DNA of 64,000 nucleotides. It comes from Corynebacterium sphenisci DSM 44792. Its GTDB lineage: Bacteria; Actinomycetota; Actinomycetes; Mycobacteriales; Mycobacteriaceae. The stretch spans positions 1,240,001-1,304,000 of the forward strand of contig NZ_CP009248.1 in the NCBI RefSeq assembly GCF_001941505.1, given 5' to 3'. A program made the translations under genes and the position numbers. The notes beneath the pieces were generated by a model. It saw nothing but the letters and a program-made list of their open reading frames with translations. It was not told where the DNA came from and made no database searches. How positions within the stretch are numbered: position 1 is the stretch's first letter; every line of letters starts with the position of its first letter. Shown here in pieces: positions 26,814-36,066 of this stretch.

Positions 26814-27362
26814 ATGATCGACTCGCCGATCCGCCGGGGGCGCATGCTCGCCGGCGGTCTCGCCGCCGCGGCGCTGCTGGCCGCCTCGGCCACCCCGGCC
26901 GCCGCGCACGACTCCGTCATCGACGCCGACCCCCCGATGGGCGGCACGGTCGAGGAGTTCCCCCGGGAGATCACGCTGACCTTCTCCGGGGAGCCCAAGC
27001 TGAACTTCAACACCGTCGCGGTCAGCGACACCGGCACCGGCGAGGTGCTCTTCACCGCGGAACCGGAGCTGGACGGTCGCTACGTCACCGTCGCGGTGCC
27101 GGACGATGTCCGGCCCGGCGACGGCGACTACATGGTCGGCTTCCAGATCACCTCCTCGGACGGGCACTCCACCCGGGGCAAGGTGACCTTCAGCGTCGGC
27201 GACCCCGCGGCGGCCCAGGCGCCGGCCGCGGGCGAGGCCGGCAACGGCCGGGACGCACTGCCCGGCTGGGCCATCGGCGCGGGCGTCGCACTGGCGGTCC
27301 TCGTCGGCGGTGTCATCGCCGGCGTCTCCGTCATCACCCGCCGCAGCCGGCGGGACGGGTGA
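26814..27362 (+). CDS. CopC-domain copper-binding membrane protein
   Basis: A 182-residue envelope protein. A signal peptide (1-31, ending ATPAAA) is followed by a mature N-terminus beginning with His32 (AHDSV), the copper-binding His of CopC. The CopC domain includes PREITLTFSGEP and a second ligand segment SSDGHSTRG (Asp/His). A C-terminal membrane anchor (ALPGWAIGAGVALAVLVGGVIAGVSVI) and basic tail close it. No fused CopD domain. GAGGGAGGAG ribosome site. First gene of a cluster with a Tat-exported Dyp peroxidase and a PCu(A)C lipoprotein, so a role in copper handling at the outer membrane face is likely. Confidence 0.9.
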   Translation: MIDSPIRRGRMLAGGLAAAALLAASATPAAAHDSVIDADPPMGGTVEEFPREITLTFSGEPKLNFNTVAVSDTGTGEVLFTAEPELDGRYVTVAVPDDVRPGDGDYMVGFQITSSDGHSTRGKVTFSVGDPAAAQAPAAGEAGNGRDALPGWAIGAGVALAVLVGGVIAGVSVITRRSRRDG

Positions 27363-27394
27363 CGGTCGGTTTCGGCTATGCAGTGGAAGGACAC

Positions 27395-28624
27395 ATGAGC
27401 AGCACATTCCCCCGCCGCAGGTTCCTCACCGGCATCGGGGTCGGCGCCGGGGCATCCGCCCTGGCCGCCACCGCCGCCACCCCGGCGGCCGCGGGCTCCC
27501 GCCAACCGGCGGAGCGGTCCGCCGAGGACACCCCCGTCGCCCGGGAGATCGTCCCCTTCGACGGCCCGCACCAGGCCGGCATCGACACCCAGTCGCAGGC
27601 CGTGGCCTGGGTCATCGCCTTCGACGTGAAGGAGGGCGCCGGCCGGGAGCAGATGCGCCGGCTGATGCGCACCTGGACCGAGGACGCCCGCCGGATGAGC
27701 CGGGGCGAGCCCTCGATCACCGAGCTGGAGCCGGAGATGGTGGCCAAGCCCGCCAACCTCAGCTTCACGGTCGGCTTCGGCGAGGGCTTCTTCGACGCCA
27801 TCGATCGCCGGGACCAGAAGCCGGACTGGCTGGGCCCGCTGCCCGCGTACTCCCGGGACCGGCTGGAGGAGCGCTGGTGCGGCGGGGACGTCATGCTGCA
27901 GGTGTGCTGCGATGATCCGATGACCCTCTCGCACGCCACCCGGTACATGATCCGCAACGCCGGGACCTACCTGGACCTGCGCTGGATCCAGGACGGCTTC
28001 CTCAACGCCAACGGCACCCGGGCGCCGGGGGAGACCCCGCGCAACCGCTTCGGCCAGCTCGACGGCACCGTCAACCCGCGCACCGAGGAGGAGTTCGATG
28101 AGATCGTCTGGATCGACTCCGGCCCCGAGTGGCTGCGCGGCGGCACTTCCATGGTGATCCGGCGGATCGACATGCTCATCGACCTGTGGGAGCTGCTCGA
28201 CCGCAAGGGCCGCGAGGAGGTCGTCGGCCGCACCCTGGACACCGGCGCCCCGCTGGGCAAGGAGAAGGAGCACGACCCGGCCGATCTGGAGCTGCGCGAC
28301 GAGTTCGGTCTGCCCGTGGTCGACCCGAAGAGCCACATGGCCCGCTCCATGCCCGCCGACGGCAAACCCGGCCTGCAGATCCGCCGCCGGGTCTACCAGT
28401 ACGATCACCCGCCGCAGCCCGGCTCCGCGGAGTCCGAGGACACCGGGTTGATGTTCATATGCTTCCAGAAGGATCCGCTCGAGCAGTTCGATCCCATCCA
28501 GCGCAGGCTGGACGAGGAGGACCGGCTCAACGAGTGGATCGTGCATATCGGCTCCGCCGTGTTCGCCATCCCGGGGGGAACCCGGGAGGACGAGTACTGG
28601 GCGCAGTCGCTGCTGGAGGGCTGA
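27395..28624 (+). CDS. Dyp-type haem peroxidase, Tat-exported
   Basis: A 409-residue dye-decolourising peroxidase. A twin-arginine signal (RRRFLTGIGVGAG, residues 7-19) with an Ala-rich end predicts folded export. The catalytic GxxDG motif is intact (Gly220-Gln-Leu-Asp223-Gly224, followed by NPR), and the presumed proximal haem ligand is His314 in SHMARS. ATG 27395 lies 33 bases after the CopC gene, within GGAAGG spacing. Neighbouring copper-binding genes suggest an envelope redox role. Substrate is unknown; a peroxidase or deferrochelatase-like role is possible. Confidence 0.92.
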   Translation: MSSTFPRRRFLTGIGVGAGASALAATAATPAAAGSRQPAERSAEDTPVAREIVPFDGPHQAGIDTQSQAVAWVIAFDVKEGAGREQMRRLMRTWTEDARRMSRGEPSITELEPEMVAKPANLSFTVGFGEGFFDAIDRRDQKPDWLGPLPAYSRDRLEERWCGGDVMLQVCCDDPMTLSHATRYMIRNAGTYLDLRWIQDGFLNANGTRAPGETPRNRFGQLDGTVNPRTEEEFDEIVWIDSGPEWLRGGTSMVIRRIDMLIDLWELLDRKGREEVVGRTLDTGAPLGKEKEHDPADLELRDEFGLPVVDPKSHMARSMPADGKPGLQIRRRVYQYDHPPQPGSAESEDTGLMFICFQKDPLEQFDPIQRRLDEEDRLNEWIVHIGSAVFAIPGGTREDEYWAQSLLEG

Positions 28625-28651
28625 TCCCGCGCGGGTTCAGCAGCCCCGACC

Positions 28652-28666
28652 ATCCGATAACCGGAT
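28652..28666. repeat. Short dyad upstream of the PCu(A)C gene
   Basis: ATCCG and CGGAT are inverted around ATAAC in a relatively AT-rich patch of the 119-base gap before the lipoprotein gene. It may mark a regulator site or promoter; weak on its own. Confidence 0.25.
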
Positions 28667-28743
28667 ATCCCACCCGACGCGCCCGACGCGCCCGGCCCGC
28701 CGCAGGCGGCCGGGCGGGCAGGCGCCACCCGAAAGGAACCCCC

Positions 28744-29391
28744 ATGTCACTGCACCGCCGCACCCGCATCCTGGCCGCCGCCGGCGCCGCCGCCGCGCTG
28801 GCCCTGGCCGGCTGCTCCACCGACGACGGCGCCGATGACGCCACCGGCGCCACCGAGGCCACCACCGCCACCGCCACCTCCGCCGGTGAGTCCGAGGAGG
28901 CCGCCGCCGGGGTCACCCTGGAGGACGGCTACATCAAGGAGAAGCCGGCCGACAAGCCGATGACCGCCATCTTCGGCACCCTGGTCAACAACACCGACGC
29001 CGATGTGGAGATCACCGGCTTCCGGGTCGAGGGCCTCGCCGAGGGCACCGTCTTCGAGCAGCACGAGGTCGCCGACGGCGTGATGCGCAAGATCGACGGC
29101 GGGCACACGATCCCCGCCGGCGGCTCCCATGAGCTCGTCCCCGGCGGCGATCACCTCATGATCATGAACAATGACGAGGCCCTGGAGCCCGGTGCCGAGT
29201 ACACCGTCGTCATCGAGCTCTCCGACGGCTCCGAGCTCACCATCGACCTGCCGGTGCGCGTGCAGCCCTCCGGCGAGGAGAACTACGGCGACATCGAGGG
29301 CCACGAGGGCTACGAGGAGGGCATGGACCACGGTGACATCGACCATGGCGACATGGACCACGGGGACATGGAGCACGACGGGGACAAGTAA
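28744..29391 (+). CDS. PCu(A)C-type copper chaperone lipoprotein with His-rich tail
   Basis: A 215-residue lipoprotein with lipobox LALAGC (Cys24). An acidic Ala/Thr linker precedes the DUF461/PCu(A)C domain, in which FEQHEVADGVM and GDHLMIM give the expected His/Met copper ligands (H-x-n-M ... H-x-M). Beyond the domain, residues 194-212 form a tail of DHGD units (MDHGD, IDHGD, MDHGD, MEHDGD), which looks like a second metal site. AAAGGAA ribosome site. Likely delivers or buffers Cu(I) outside the membrane, alongside CopC and the Dyp peroxidase. Confidence 0.9.
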   Translation: MSLHRRTRILAAAGAAAALALAGCSTDDGADDATGATEATTATATSAGESEEAAAGVTLEDGYIKEKPADKPMTAIFGTLVNNTDADVEITGFRVEGLAEGTVFEQHEVADGVMRKIDGGHTIPAGGSHELVPGGDHLMIMNNDEALEPGAEYTVVIELSDGSELTIDLPVRVQPSGEENYGDIEGHEGYEEGMDHGDIDHGDMDHGDMEHDGDK

Positions 29392-29415
29392 CCCCCGCCG
29401 CCCCCGGCCAGCGCA

Positions 29416-29448
29416 GGACCGCCGGCGCCCGCACGGGCCCGGCGGTCC
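29416..29448 (+). terminator. Terminator hairpin after the PCu(A)C gene
   Basis: ggaccgccgg and ccggcggtcc pair perfectly, extended by a gcccg/cgggc inner stem with one bulge. It separates the lipoprotein gene from the second Dyp gene. Confidence 0.55.
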
Positions 29449-29452
29449 CCGC

Positions 29453-29458
29453 TATCTT
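29453..29458 (+). promoter_or_regulatory. -10-like TATCTT of the second Dyp gene
   Basis: TATCTT follows the hairpin and lies 44 bases before the ATG at 29503, suggesting that the divergent Dyp paralogue has its own promoter. Confidence 0.4.
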
Positions 29459-29502
29459 GGTGGGGGTCCGCGGCGATCGCGGCCGGGCAGGAGGGACGGA
29501 GC

Positions 29503-30654
29503 ATGATCCTGGACAGGCGGGGCTTCCTCGCCGGGCTGGGCCTGGTGCCCGGCTCCGCGCTGCTGAACTGGCCCACCCCGGAGGAGCCGGAGCCGGTACC
29601 GGAGCTGCAGGCGGCCACCGTCGCCTTCGACGGGCCGCACCAGGCCGGGGTGGCCACCCCCCGGCAGTCCCTGGCCCGGCTGCTCGCCCTCGACCTCGTC
29701 GACGGCGCCGACCGGCCGGCGCTGCGCCGGATGCTGGCCCTGCTCACCGACGACGCCCGCCGGCTCACCGCCGGGGAGCCGGTGCCCGGGGATCTCGCCG
29801 CGGAACTGGGCCGGGCCCCGGCGAACCTCACCGTCACCCTGGGCCTGGGCCCGGGCTTCCTGGAGGCCGCCGGCCGGGCCGGGCAGCGCCCGGCGTGGCT
29901 GGCCCCGCTGCCGGAGTACCCCGGCGACCGGATCGACCCGGCCCGCTCCGGCGGGGATCTGCTGCTGCAGCTGTGCGCCGATGACCCGATGACCCTGGCG
30001 CACGCCACCCGGCTGCTGCTGCGCGACGCCACCGCCGCCCGGCTGCGCTGGTCCGCCGACGGAGCCATCCCGGACGCCCGGGGCCGGGCCGCCGGGGAGC
30101 ACCCGCGCGGGCACAGCGGGCATCTGCTGGGGGTGGGCAACCCGCGCGGGGAGGAGGAGCTGGACCGGCTGGTGTGGATCGACTCCGGCCCGGACTGGCT
30201 GCGCGGCGGCACCGCCATGGTGGTGCGCCGGATCGAGCTGGACCTGCCCGCCTGGTCCCGGCTGGACCGCCCGGCCCGGGAGCGGGCGGTGGGCCGCCGG
30301 CTCGCCGACGGGGCCCCGCCGGAGACCGGGGTCTCCCCGCTGGCGCACGTCGCCCGGGCGGCGGCGCCCCGGCAGGACCCGGGCCGGCGGCTGCTGCGGC
30401 GCAGCTACCCCTTCGAGGAGCTCATCGCCGCCGACCCGGCCGCCGGGCCGGGGGTGGCCGGGCCGGAGCGGGCGGGGCTGCTCTTCATCGCCTTCCAGCG
30501 CGATCCGCTGGCCCAGTTCGATCCGATCCGGCGCCGGCTGGGCCGGGCGGATCTCTTCGGCGGCTACGCCACCGCCACCACCTCCGCGGTGTTCGCGGTG
30601 CCCCGGGGCACCCGGCCGGGGGAGGACTGGGCCGCGGATCTGCTCGCCGACTAG
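29503..30654 (+). CDS. Dyp-type peroxidase paralogue lacking the catalytic Asp
   Basis: A 383-residue Dyp-fold protein clearly paralogous to the 27395 gene. They share FDGPHQAG near residue 42, DDPMTLAHATR near 160, VWIDSGPDWLRGGTAMVVRR near 224 (in parts), and QRDPLAQFDPIRRRL. The GxxDG motif reads Gly206-His-Leu-Leu209-Gly210, so the distal Asp is Leu (codon CTG at 30127-30129). The proximal His is kept (His282, AHVARA). RRGFLAGLG near the N-terminus looks like a twin-arginine motif. It has a GGAGGGACGGAG ribosome site and probably its own promoter. Peroxidase activity may be lost while haem binding remains; codon use is normal, so it is not an obvious pseudogene. Confidence 0.85.
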   Translation: MILDRRGFLAGLGLVPGSALLNWPTPEEPEPVPELQAATVAFDGPHQAGVATPRQSLARLLALDLVDGADRPALRRMLALLTDDARRLTAGEPVPGDLAAELGRAPANLTVTLGLGPGFLEAAGRAGQRPAWLAPLPEYPGDRIDPARSGGDLLLQLCADDPMTLAHATRLLLRDATAARLRWSADGAIPDARGRAAGEHPRGHSGHLLGVGNPRGEEELDRLVWIDSGPDWLRGGTAMVVRRIELDLPAWSRLDRPARERAVGRRLADGAPPETGVSPLAHVARAAAPRQDPGRRLLRRSYPFEELIAADPAAGPGVAGPERAGLLFIAFQRDPLAQFDPIRRRLGRADLFGGYATATTSAVFAVPRGTRPGEDWAADLLAD

Positions 30655-30698
30655 CGGGCCGGGCCTCGCCGCCGCCCGGGCGCGCGCGGGCACCGGGT

Positions 30699-30704
30699 AA
30701 GGTT
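30699..30704 (+). promoter_or_regulatory. -10-like TAAGGT before thrS
   Basis: TAAGGT lies about 65 bases before the GTG of thrS, leaving a leader with AAGGAG. The leader is too short for a T-box. Confidence 0.35.
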
Positions 30705-30768
30705 GGCCCGGTCCGCGGGAGTCGCCCGGTATGCGGCACCCGCCCGAGCATGAAGGAGCAGATCCGAA

Positions 30769-32826
30769 GTGACCACCCCCGCCCGCCCCGCCGTCTCGTT
30801 CACCGTCCCCGCCGGGGTCGCCGCCGGGGCCGCGATGCGCGACCTGGAACTGCCGAACAAGGGCCCCGAGGCCATCGTCTGCGTCCGCGACTCCGCCGGG
30901 GCGCTGCGCGACCTGGCCTACGCCCCGGCCGCGGAGGAGACCGTGCAGGCGGTGCCCGCCGACACCGAGGACGGCCGCTCGGTCATCCGGCACTCCTGCG
31001 CCCATGTGCTCGCCCAGGCCGTGCAGGCCGAGTTCCCCGGCACCCGGCTGGGCATCGGCCCGGCCATCGAGGGCGGCTTCTACTACGACTTCGACGTCGC
31101 CGAGCCCTTCACCCCCGAGGACCTCAAGCGCATCGAGCGCCGCATGCGCAAGATCATCAAGTCCGGGCAGCGCTTCGAGCGCTTCGTCTTCGACTCCGCC
31201 GACTCCGCCGCCGACTCGCTCAAGGGGGAGCCCTACAAGCTGGAGCTCATCGCCGACAAGTCCCGGGGCGCGGTCGGCGCCGAGGAGGACGCCAACGTCG
31301 ACGTCGGCGGCGCGGAGCTCACCGGCTACCGCAACGTCAACCCGCGCACCGGCGACACCGTCTGGTTCGACCTCTGCCGCGGCCCGCATGTGCCCACCAC
31401 CCGGTACATCCCGGCGTTCACGCTGACCCGCTCCTCGGCGGCGTACTGGCGCGGCGACCAGGCCAACGCCGGGCTGCAGCGCATCTACGGCACCGCCTGG
31501 GAGTCCCGGGAGGCCATGGACGCCTACCTGGACATGCTCGCCGAGGCGGAGAAGCGCGACCACCGCCGGCTCGGCGCGGAACTGGACCTGTTCAGCTTCC
31601 CCGACGAGATCGGCTCCGGGTTCCCGGTGTTCCACGTCAAGGGCGGGATCGTGCGCAATGAGATGGAGCAGCACTCCCGGCGCCGGCACATCGAGGCCGG
31701 CTACGACTTCGTGAACACCCCGCACGTCACCAAGGGGGAGCTCTTCGAGCGCTCCGGGCACCTGGACTTCTACGCCGAGGGCATGTTCCCCCCGATGCAG
31801 CTCGACGGCGAGTACGCCCCCGACGGCACCTGCATCCGGGCCCCGCAGGACTACTACGTCAAGCCGATGAACTGCCCGATGCACAACCTGATCTTCGCCT
31901 CCCGGGGCCGGTCCTACCGGGAACTGCCGATCCGGATGTTCGAGTTCGGCACGGTCTACCGCTACGAGAAGTCCGGGGTGATCCACGGCCTCACCCGGGC
32001 CCGCGGGTTCACCCAGGACGATGCGCACATCTACTGCACCGAGGAGCAGCTCGAGGCGGAGCTGACCGATGTGCTGGACTTCATCATCTCCCTGCTGCGC
32101 GACTACGGCCTGGACGACTTCTACCTGGAGCTGTCCACCAAGGACGAGGGCAAGTTCGTCGGCACCGACGAAATCTGGGAGCGCTCCACGGAGATCCTGC
32201 GCCGGGTCGCCGACGCCTCCGGGCTGGACCTGGTGCCCGACCCGGGCGGGGCGGCCTTCTACGGGCCGAAGATCTCGGTGCAGGCCCGCGACGCGATCGG
32301 GCGCACCTGGCAGATGTCCACGGTGCAGCTGGACTTCAACCTGCCGGAGCGCTTCGCGCTGGAGTACACCGCCGCCGACGGCGCCAAGCACCGCCCGATC
32401 ATGATCCACCGGGCCCTGTTCGGCTCCATCGAGCGCTTCTTCGGGGTGCTCCTGGAGCACTACGCCGGGGCCTTCCCGGCCTGGCTGGCCCCCGAGCAGG
32501 TCGTCGGAATCCCGGTCGCCGAGGACTGCGTGCCGCACCTGGAGGCCTTCATGGACCGCCTGCGCGGCGCCGGGGTGCGCGCCCGGGTGGACTCCTCCGA
32601 TGACCGGATGCAGAAGAAGATCCGCAACCACACCACCCAGAAGGTGCCCTTCATGGTGCTCGCCGGGGCCCGCGACGTCGAGGCCGACGCGGTGAGCTTC
32701 CGCTTCCTGGACGGCTCCCAGGTCAACGGGGTGCCGGTGGCCGAGGCCGCCGCGCTGGTGACCTCCTGGATCGCCGAGCGGATCAACGAGCAGCCGAACG
32801 GGGAGCGCCTTGACGCCCGCCGCTGA
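30769..32826 (+). CDS. thrS: Threonyl-tRNA synthetase
   Basis: Class II synthetase charging tRNA-Thr (685 residues). An N-terminal TGS-like domain (1-60) leads to the editing domain with [10 protein letters not shown] (near 74), the HxxxH site. The catalytic core contains NCPMHNLIF with a zinc Cys, and motif 2 [14 protein letters not shown]. Motif 3-like [16 protein letters not shown] precedes the C-terminal anticodon-binding domain ([17 protein letters not shown]). GTG start, with AAGGAG 11 bases upstream. It heads a five-gene run also found in M. tuberculosis (thrS, HIT, pgsA, acyltransferase, pimA). Confidence 0.97.
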   Translation: MTTPARPAVSFTVPAGVAAGAAMRDLELPNKGPEAIVCVRDSAGALRDLAYAPAAEETVQAVPADTEDGRSVIRHSCAHVLAQAVQAEFPGTRLGIGPAIEGGFYYDFDVAEPFTPEDLKRIERRMRKIIKSGQRFERFVFDSADSAADSLKGEPYKLELIADKSRGAVGAEEDANVDVGGAELTGYRNVNPRTGDTVWFDLCRGPHVPTTRYIPAFTLTRSSAAYWRGDQANAGLQRIYGTAWESREAMDAYLDMLAEAEKRDHRRLGAELDLFSFPDEIGSGFPVFHVKGGIVRNEMEQHSRRRHIEAGYDFVNTPHVTKGELFERSGHLDFYAEGMFPPMQLDGEYAPDGTCIRAPQDYYVKPMNCPMHNLIFASRGRSYRELPIRMFEFGTVYRYEKSGVIHGLTRARGFTQDDAHIYCTEEQLEAELTDVLDFIISLLRDYGLDDFYLELSTKDEGKFVGTDEIWERSTEILRRVADASGLDLVPDPGGAAFYGPKISVQARDAIGRTWQMSTVQLDFNLPERFALEYTAADGAKHRPIMIHRALFGSIERFFGVLLEHYAGAFPAWLAPEQVVGIPVAEDCVPHLEAFMDRLRGAGVRARVDSSDDRMQKKIRNHTTQKVPFMVLAGARDVEADAVSFRFLDGSQVNGVPVAEAAALVTSWIAERINEQPNGERLDARR

Positions 32827-33367
32827 GCCCGGCCGGGTGGTGGATTCGGGGCTGGGCGCCCCGGACCGCCTGGAGCGGCTGTGGGCGCCCTACCGGATGG
32901 GCTACATCGCCGATGACGCCGCGGCGGCCGGCGACGGCACCCGGGCGAACCCCTTCACCGAGCTGCCCCGGCGCGCTGACGAGGAGGCGCTCATCGTCGC
33001 CCGCGGGGAGCGGGTGTACTGCCTGCTCAACCTGTACCCCTACAACGCCGGGCACATGATGGTGCTGCCCTACCGGGAGGTCGCCGACCTGGAGGACCTG
33101 GACCCGGCGGAGGCCGCGGAGCTGATGGCCTTCGCGCAGCGCGCGATCCGGGCGCTGAAGCGGGTCTCCCGGCCGCATGCGGTCAACGTGGGCTTCAACC
33201 TGGGCCGGGCCGCCGGGGGCTCGGTGGGCCAGCACCTGCACATGCACATCGTGCCGCGCTGGGTGGGCGACGCGAACTTCATGACCGTCCTCGACGGCAC
33301 CAAGGTGCTCCCGCAGCTGCTGCGGGAGACCCGCCGGCTGCTCGCCGCGGCGTGGGGGGAGGACTAG
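32810..33367 (+). CDS. HIT-family (Ap4A phosphorylase/hydrolase-like) protein
   Basis: A 185-residue nucleotide-binding protein with the histidine triad [11 protein letters not shown] near residue 144 and the fold marker [17 protein letters not shown] near 72. HIT proteins act on dinucleotide polyphosphates or adenylated nucleotides; the exact substrate here is unknown. The likely TTG start overlaps the end of thrS by 17 bases and follows GGGGAG; a GTG at 32837 is an alternative. Its stop directly abuts the ATG of the next gene. Confidence 0.87.
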   Translation: MTPAAEPGRVVDSGLGAPDRLERLWAPYRMGYIADDAAAAGDGTRANPFTELPRRADEEALIVARGERVYCLLNLYPYNAGHMMVLPYREVADLEDLDPAEAAELMAFAQRAIRALKRVSRPHAVNVGFNLGRAAGGSVGQHLHMHIVPRWVGDANFMTVLDGTKVLPQLLRETRRLLAAAWGED

Positions 33368-34009
33368 ATGCTCAGCGCCAGGGGCCGCCGCCCGGTGGCG
33401 GTGGTGGTGGAGCCGGTGGCCGCGGCGCTCAACCGCGCCGGGGTGAGCCCGAACGCGCTCACCGTGGCCGGCACCGCCGCCGCCTCCGGGATCGCGGTGG
33501 CCCTGATCCCGGCCGGGCACCTCTTCGCCGCCGCGGTGCTCACCGCCGTGTTCACCTTCTTCGACCTGCTCGACGGCACCATGGCCCGGCTGCGCGGCGG
33601 CGGCACCCGCTTCGGCGCGGTGCTCGACGCCGGCTGCGACCGGATCACCGACGGCGCCCTGTTCGGCGCGATCCTGTGGTGGCTGGCCCATGACGGGCAC
33701 GGCCATCCCGCGATCCAGGCGGCCTGCCTGGTCACCCTGGTCGCCTCCCAGGTGGTGTCCTACGTCAAGGCCCGGGCCGAGGCCTCCGGGATCGCCGTGG
33801 ACGGGGGCCTGGTGGAGCGCGCCGAGCGGCTCATCCTCGCCCTGGTCGGCCTGGGCCTGAGCGGCCTGGGGGTGCCGCACGCCCTCGACGTGGCCCTGGT
33901 GGCGCTGGCCCTCGGCTCGGCGGCCACCGTGGTGCAGCGCATGGTCATCGCCGCCCGCGACCCCCATGCCGGGGACCCGATCGCCGCGCCGAAGGGCGCC
34001 GCGGGATGA
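33368..34009 (+). CDS. pgsA: CDP-alcohol phosphatidyltransferase, likely phosphatidylinositol phosphate synthase
   Basis: A 213-residue membrane enzyme joining CDP-diacylglycerol with inositol 1-phosphate. The family motif is complete near residue 68-93: DGTMARLRGGG, then TRFGAVLDAGCDRITD (D-G-x2-A-R-x8-G-x3-D-x3-D). About six hydrophobic helices. The context (acyltransferase and PimA directly downstream, suhB elsewhere) supports the inositol lipid assignment over PG-phosphate synthase. The TGA overlaps the next ATG. Confidence 0.9.
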   Translation: MLSARGRRPVAVVVEPVAAALNRAGVSPNALTVAGTAAASGIAVALIPAGHLFAAAVLTAVFTFFDLLDGTMARLRGGGTRFGAVLDAGCDRITDGALFGAILWWLAHDGHGHPAIQAACLVTLVASQVVSYVKARAEASGIAVDGGLVERAERLILALVGLGLSGLGVPHALDVALVALALGSAATVVQRMVIAARDPHAGDPIAAPKGAAG

Positions 34010-34908
34010 GGGCCCGGCCGGCCCGGGGCCGCGAGGAGCTGGCCGCCCTGGGCTACCTCGCCGGCTGGCGGGTGCTGGGCCTGCTGCCGGAGGCCCCGGT
34101 GCTGCGCGCCGGCTACGCCATCGCCGACCGGATGGCGGCGCGCGACGGCGGCCCGGCCCAGCTGCGCCGCAACCTCGCCCGGGTCACCGGGCGCGCCCCC
34201 GGGGCGGTGCCCGACCGGCTGGTGCGCGCTTCGCTGCGCTCCTACCTGCGCTACTGGGTGGAGGCCTTCCGGCTGCCCCGGATGGCCTCCCCGGATCTGA
34301 CCGCCCGGATCGGCGCCGGGCTCACCGGGGCCGGCCACTTCGACGCCTCGCACGCCCGGGGCCGCGGGGTGGTGCTGGTGACCACCCACTCCGGCAACTG
34401 GGACATGGCCGGCACCTGGCTCATCGACCGGGTCGGCGGGTTCACCACCGTCGCCGAGCGGCTGCGCCCGGAGGCGCTCTACGACGCCTTCGTGGACTTC
34501 CGGGAGTCCCTGGGCATGCGGGTGCTGCCGCTCACCGGGGGTGAGCCGCCGATCGCCGGGCTGCGCGAGACCCTCGCCGGCGGCGGGGTGGTCTGCCTGC
34601 TCGGGGACCGGGACCTCGCCGGCGACGGGGTGCCGGTGGAGTTTTTCGGCGAGGCCGCGACCATCCCCGCCGGGGCGGCGGCGCTGGCCCGGGAGACCGG
34701 GGCGGCGCTGCACGTGGTGGACCTGTTCTTCGACGGCCCCGGCCGCTGGGGGATCCGGATCCGGCCGGAAATCGCCGTCGCCGGCCGCCCGGTCCCCGAG
34801 ATCGTCGCCGAGCAGGCGGCGCAGATGCAGGAGGCGATTGCCGCCCACCCCGAGGACTGGCATCTGCTGCAGCCCTTCTGGCCCGCCGACCGGCGCGGGG
34901 GGCGCTGA
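34006..34908 (+). CDS. patA: Phosphatidylinositol mannoside acyltransferase (PatA-like)
   Basis: A 300-residue LpxL/HtrB-type acyltransferase. It keeps the catalytic His-x4-Asp as HSGNWDMAG near residue 123-131. GGGVVCLLGDRDLAGDGVPVEFFG near 200 (seen in parts) is the conserved substrate loop. In Corynebacteriales this gene acylates the mannose of PIM. Coupled to pgsA by an ATGA overlap; pimA starts 2 bases after its stop. Confidence 0.88.
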   Translation: MRARPARGREELAALGYLAGWRVLGLLPEAPVLRAGYAIADRMAARDGGPAQLRRNLARVTGRAPGAVPDRLVRASLRSYLRYWVEAFRLPRMASPDLTARIGAGLTGAGHFDASHARGRGVVLVTTHSGNWDMAGTWLIDRVGGFTTVAERLRPEALYDAFVDFRESLGMRVLPLTGGEPPIAGLRETLAGGGVVCLLGDRDLAGDGVPVEFFGEAATIPAGAAALARETGAALHVVDLFFDGPGRWGIRIRPEIAVAGRPVPEIVAEQAAQMQEAIAAHPEDWHLLQPFWPADRRGGR

Positions 34909-34909
34909 G

Positions 34910-36064
34910 ATGCGGATCGGCATGGTGTGCCCCTACAGCTTCGACTACCCCGGCGGGGTGCAGGCCCACGCCATCGACCTGTGCGCGGAACTGCGCCGCC
35001 GCGGCCACGAGGTCTCCCTCATCGGCCCCGCCGGCCGGGACGCCGAGGTGCCGGGGTTCGTGGTGCGCGGCGGCGCGGCGGTGCCGATCCCCTACAACGG
35101 CTCGGTGGCCCGGCTCGCCTTCGGCCCGCGCACCGCGTACCGGGTGCGCCGCTGGATCCGGCGCGGCGACTTCGACGTGCTGCACATCCACGAGCCCAAT
35201 TCGCCCTCCTGGTCCATGCTCGCCCTGGCCCAGGCCACCGGCCCGGTGGTGGCGACCTACCACTCCGCCGCGGAGCGCTCCCGGCTGCTGCGCCTGGCGC
35301 TGCCGGCGCTGCGGCCGCTGCTGGAGCGGATCCGCGGCGGGATCGCGGTCTCCGACGTGGCCCGGCGCTGGCAGGTCGAGCAGCTCGGCGGCGACCCGGT
35401 GCTCATCCCCAACGGGGTGCGCGTCGCCGACTACGAGCGCGCCCCCGGCCTGGCGGACCCGGCGGTGGCCGCCGAGGCCGGAATCGGCCCGGCCGAGCCG
35501 GGCCGGCCCCGGCTGGTCTTCCTCGGCCGCTTCGACGAGCCCCGCAAGGGCCTCGGCGTGCTGCTCGACGCGCTGCCGGGGATCCGGGCGGCGCATCCCG
35601 GGGTGGAGGTGGTCGTCGTCGGCGACGGGGAGCTGGAGGCGGCGGTGCGCCGCGCCGGCCGGCATGCCGAGGCGCTGCGCTTCGTCGGCCGGGTCCCGGA
35701 ACGGGCCAAGGCCGCGGTGCTGGCCTCCGCGGACGTCTACGTCGCCCCGCAGCGCGGCGGGGAGAGCTTCGGCATCGTGCTGGTGGAGGCGATGGCCGCC
35801 GGCGCCGCGGTGGTCGCCAGCGATCTGGACGCCTTCCGGCTGGTGCTCGGCGAGGGGGCGCACGGGGAGCTGTTCCGCAACGGCGACGCCGCGGATCTGG
35901 CCCGGGCGGTGCGCGGGGTGCTCGACGATCCGGACCGCCGGGCGGCGCTGGTCGCCGCCGGGCACGCCCGGGCGCGCGACTACGACTGGTCCGCGATCGC
36001 GGACCGGGTGCTGCAGGTCTACGACACCGTCCGCGGGGACGGGGAGAAGGTGCGGGTGGGTTGA
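34910..36064 (+). CDS. pimA: Phosphatidylinositol alpha-mannosyltransferase PimA
   Basis: GT4-family GDP-mannose-dependent enzyme adding the first mannose to phosphatidylinositol at the inner membrane face (384 residues). It begins MRIGMVCPYSFDYPGGVQAH, with the acceptor-side GGVQ loop at 15-18. HIHEPNSPSWS near 94 and VFLGRFDEPRKGLGVLLDA near 203 follow. The donor-site EX7E motif GESFGIVLVEAM is near 284. Standard length. Together with PgsA and PatA it provides PIM precursors for lipoglycans. Confidence 0.93.
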   Translation: MRIGMVCPYSFDYPGGVQAHAIDLCAELRRRGHEVSLIGPAGRDAEVPGFVVRGGAAVPIPYNGSVARLAFGPRTAYRVRRWIRRGDFDVLHIHEPNSPSWSMLALAQATGPVVATYHSAAERSRLLRLALPALRPLLERIRGGIAVSDVARRWQVEQLGGDPVLIPNGVRVADYERAPGLADPAVAAEAGIGPAEPGRPRLVFLGRFDEPRKGLGVLLDALPGIRAAHPGVEVVVVGDGELEAAVRRAGRHAEALRFVGRVPERAKAAVLASADVYVAPQRGGESFGIVLVEAMAAGAAVVASDLDAFRLVLGEGAHGELFRNGDAADLARAVRGVLDDPDRRAALVAAGHARARDYDWSAIADRVLQVYDTVRGDGEKVRVG

Positions 36065-36066
36065 CG

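Noticed and set aside
30655..30768. T-box leader for thrS, and similarly for hisS, aspS and alaS
   Set aside because: The leaders are too short or absent (hisS looks leaderless), and no T-box sequence or specifier-loop structure was seen.
29452..32631. A 1059-codon antisense frame over the second Dyp gene and thrS
   Set aside because: No recognisable domain and antisense to thrS; rejected as a shadow.
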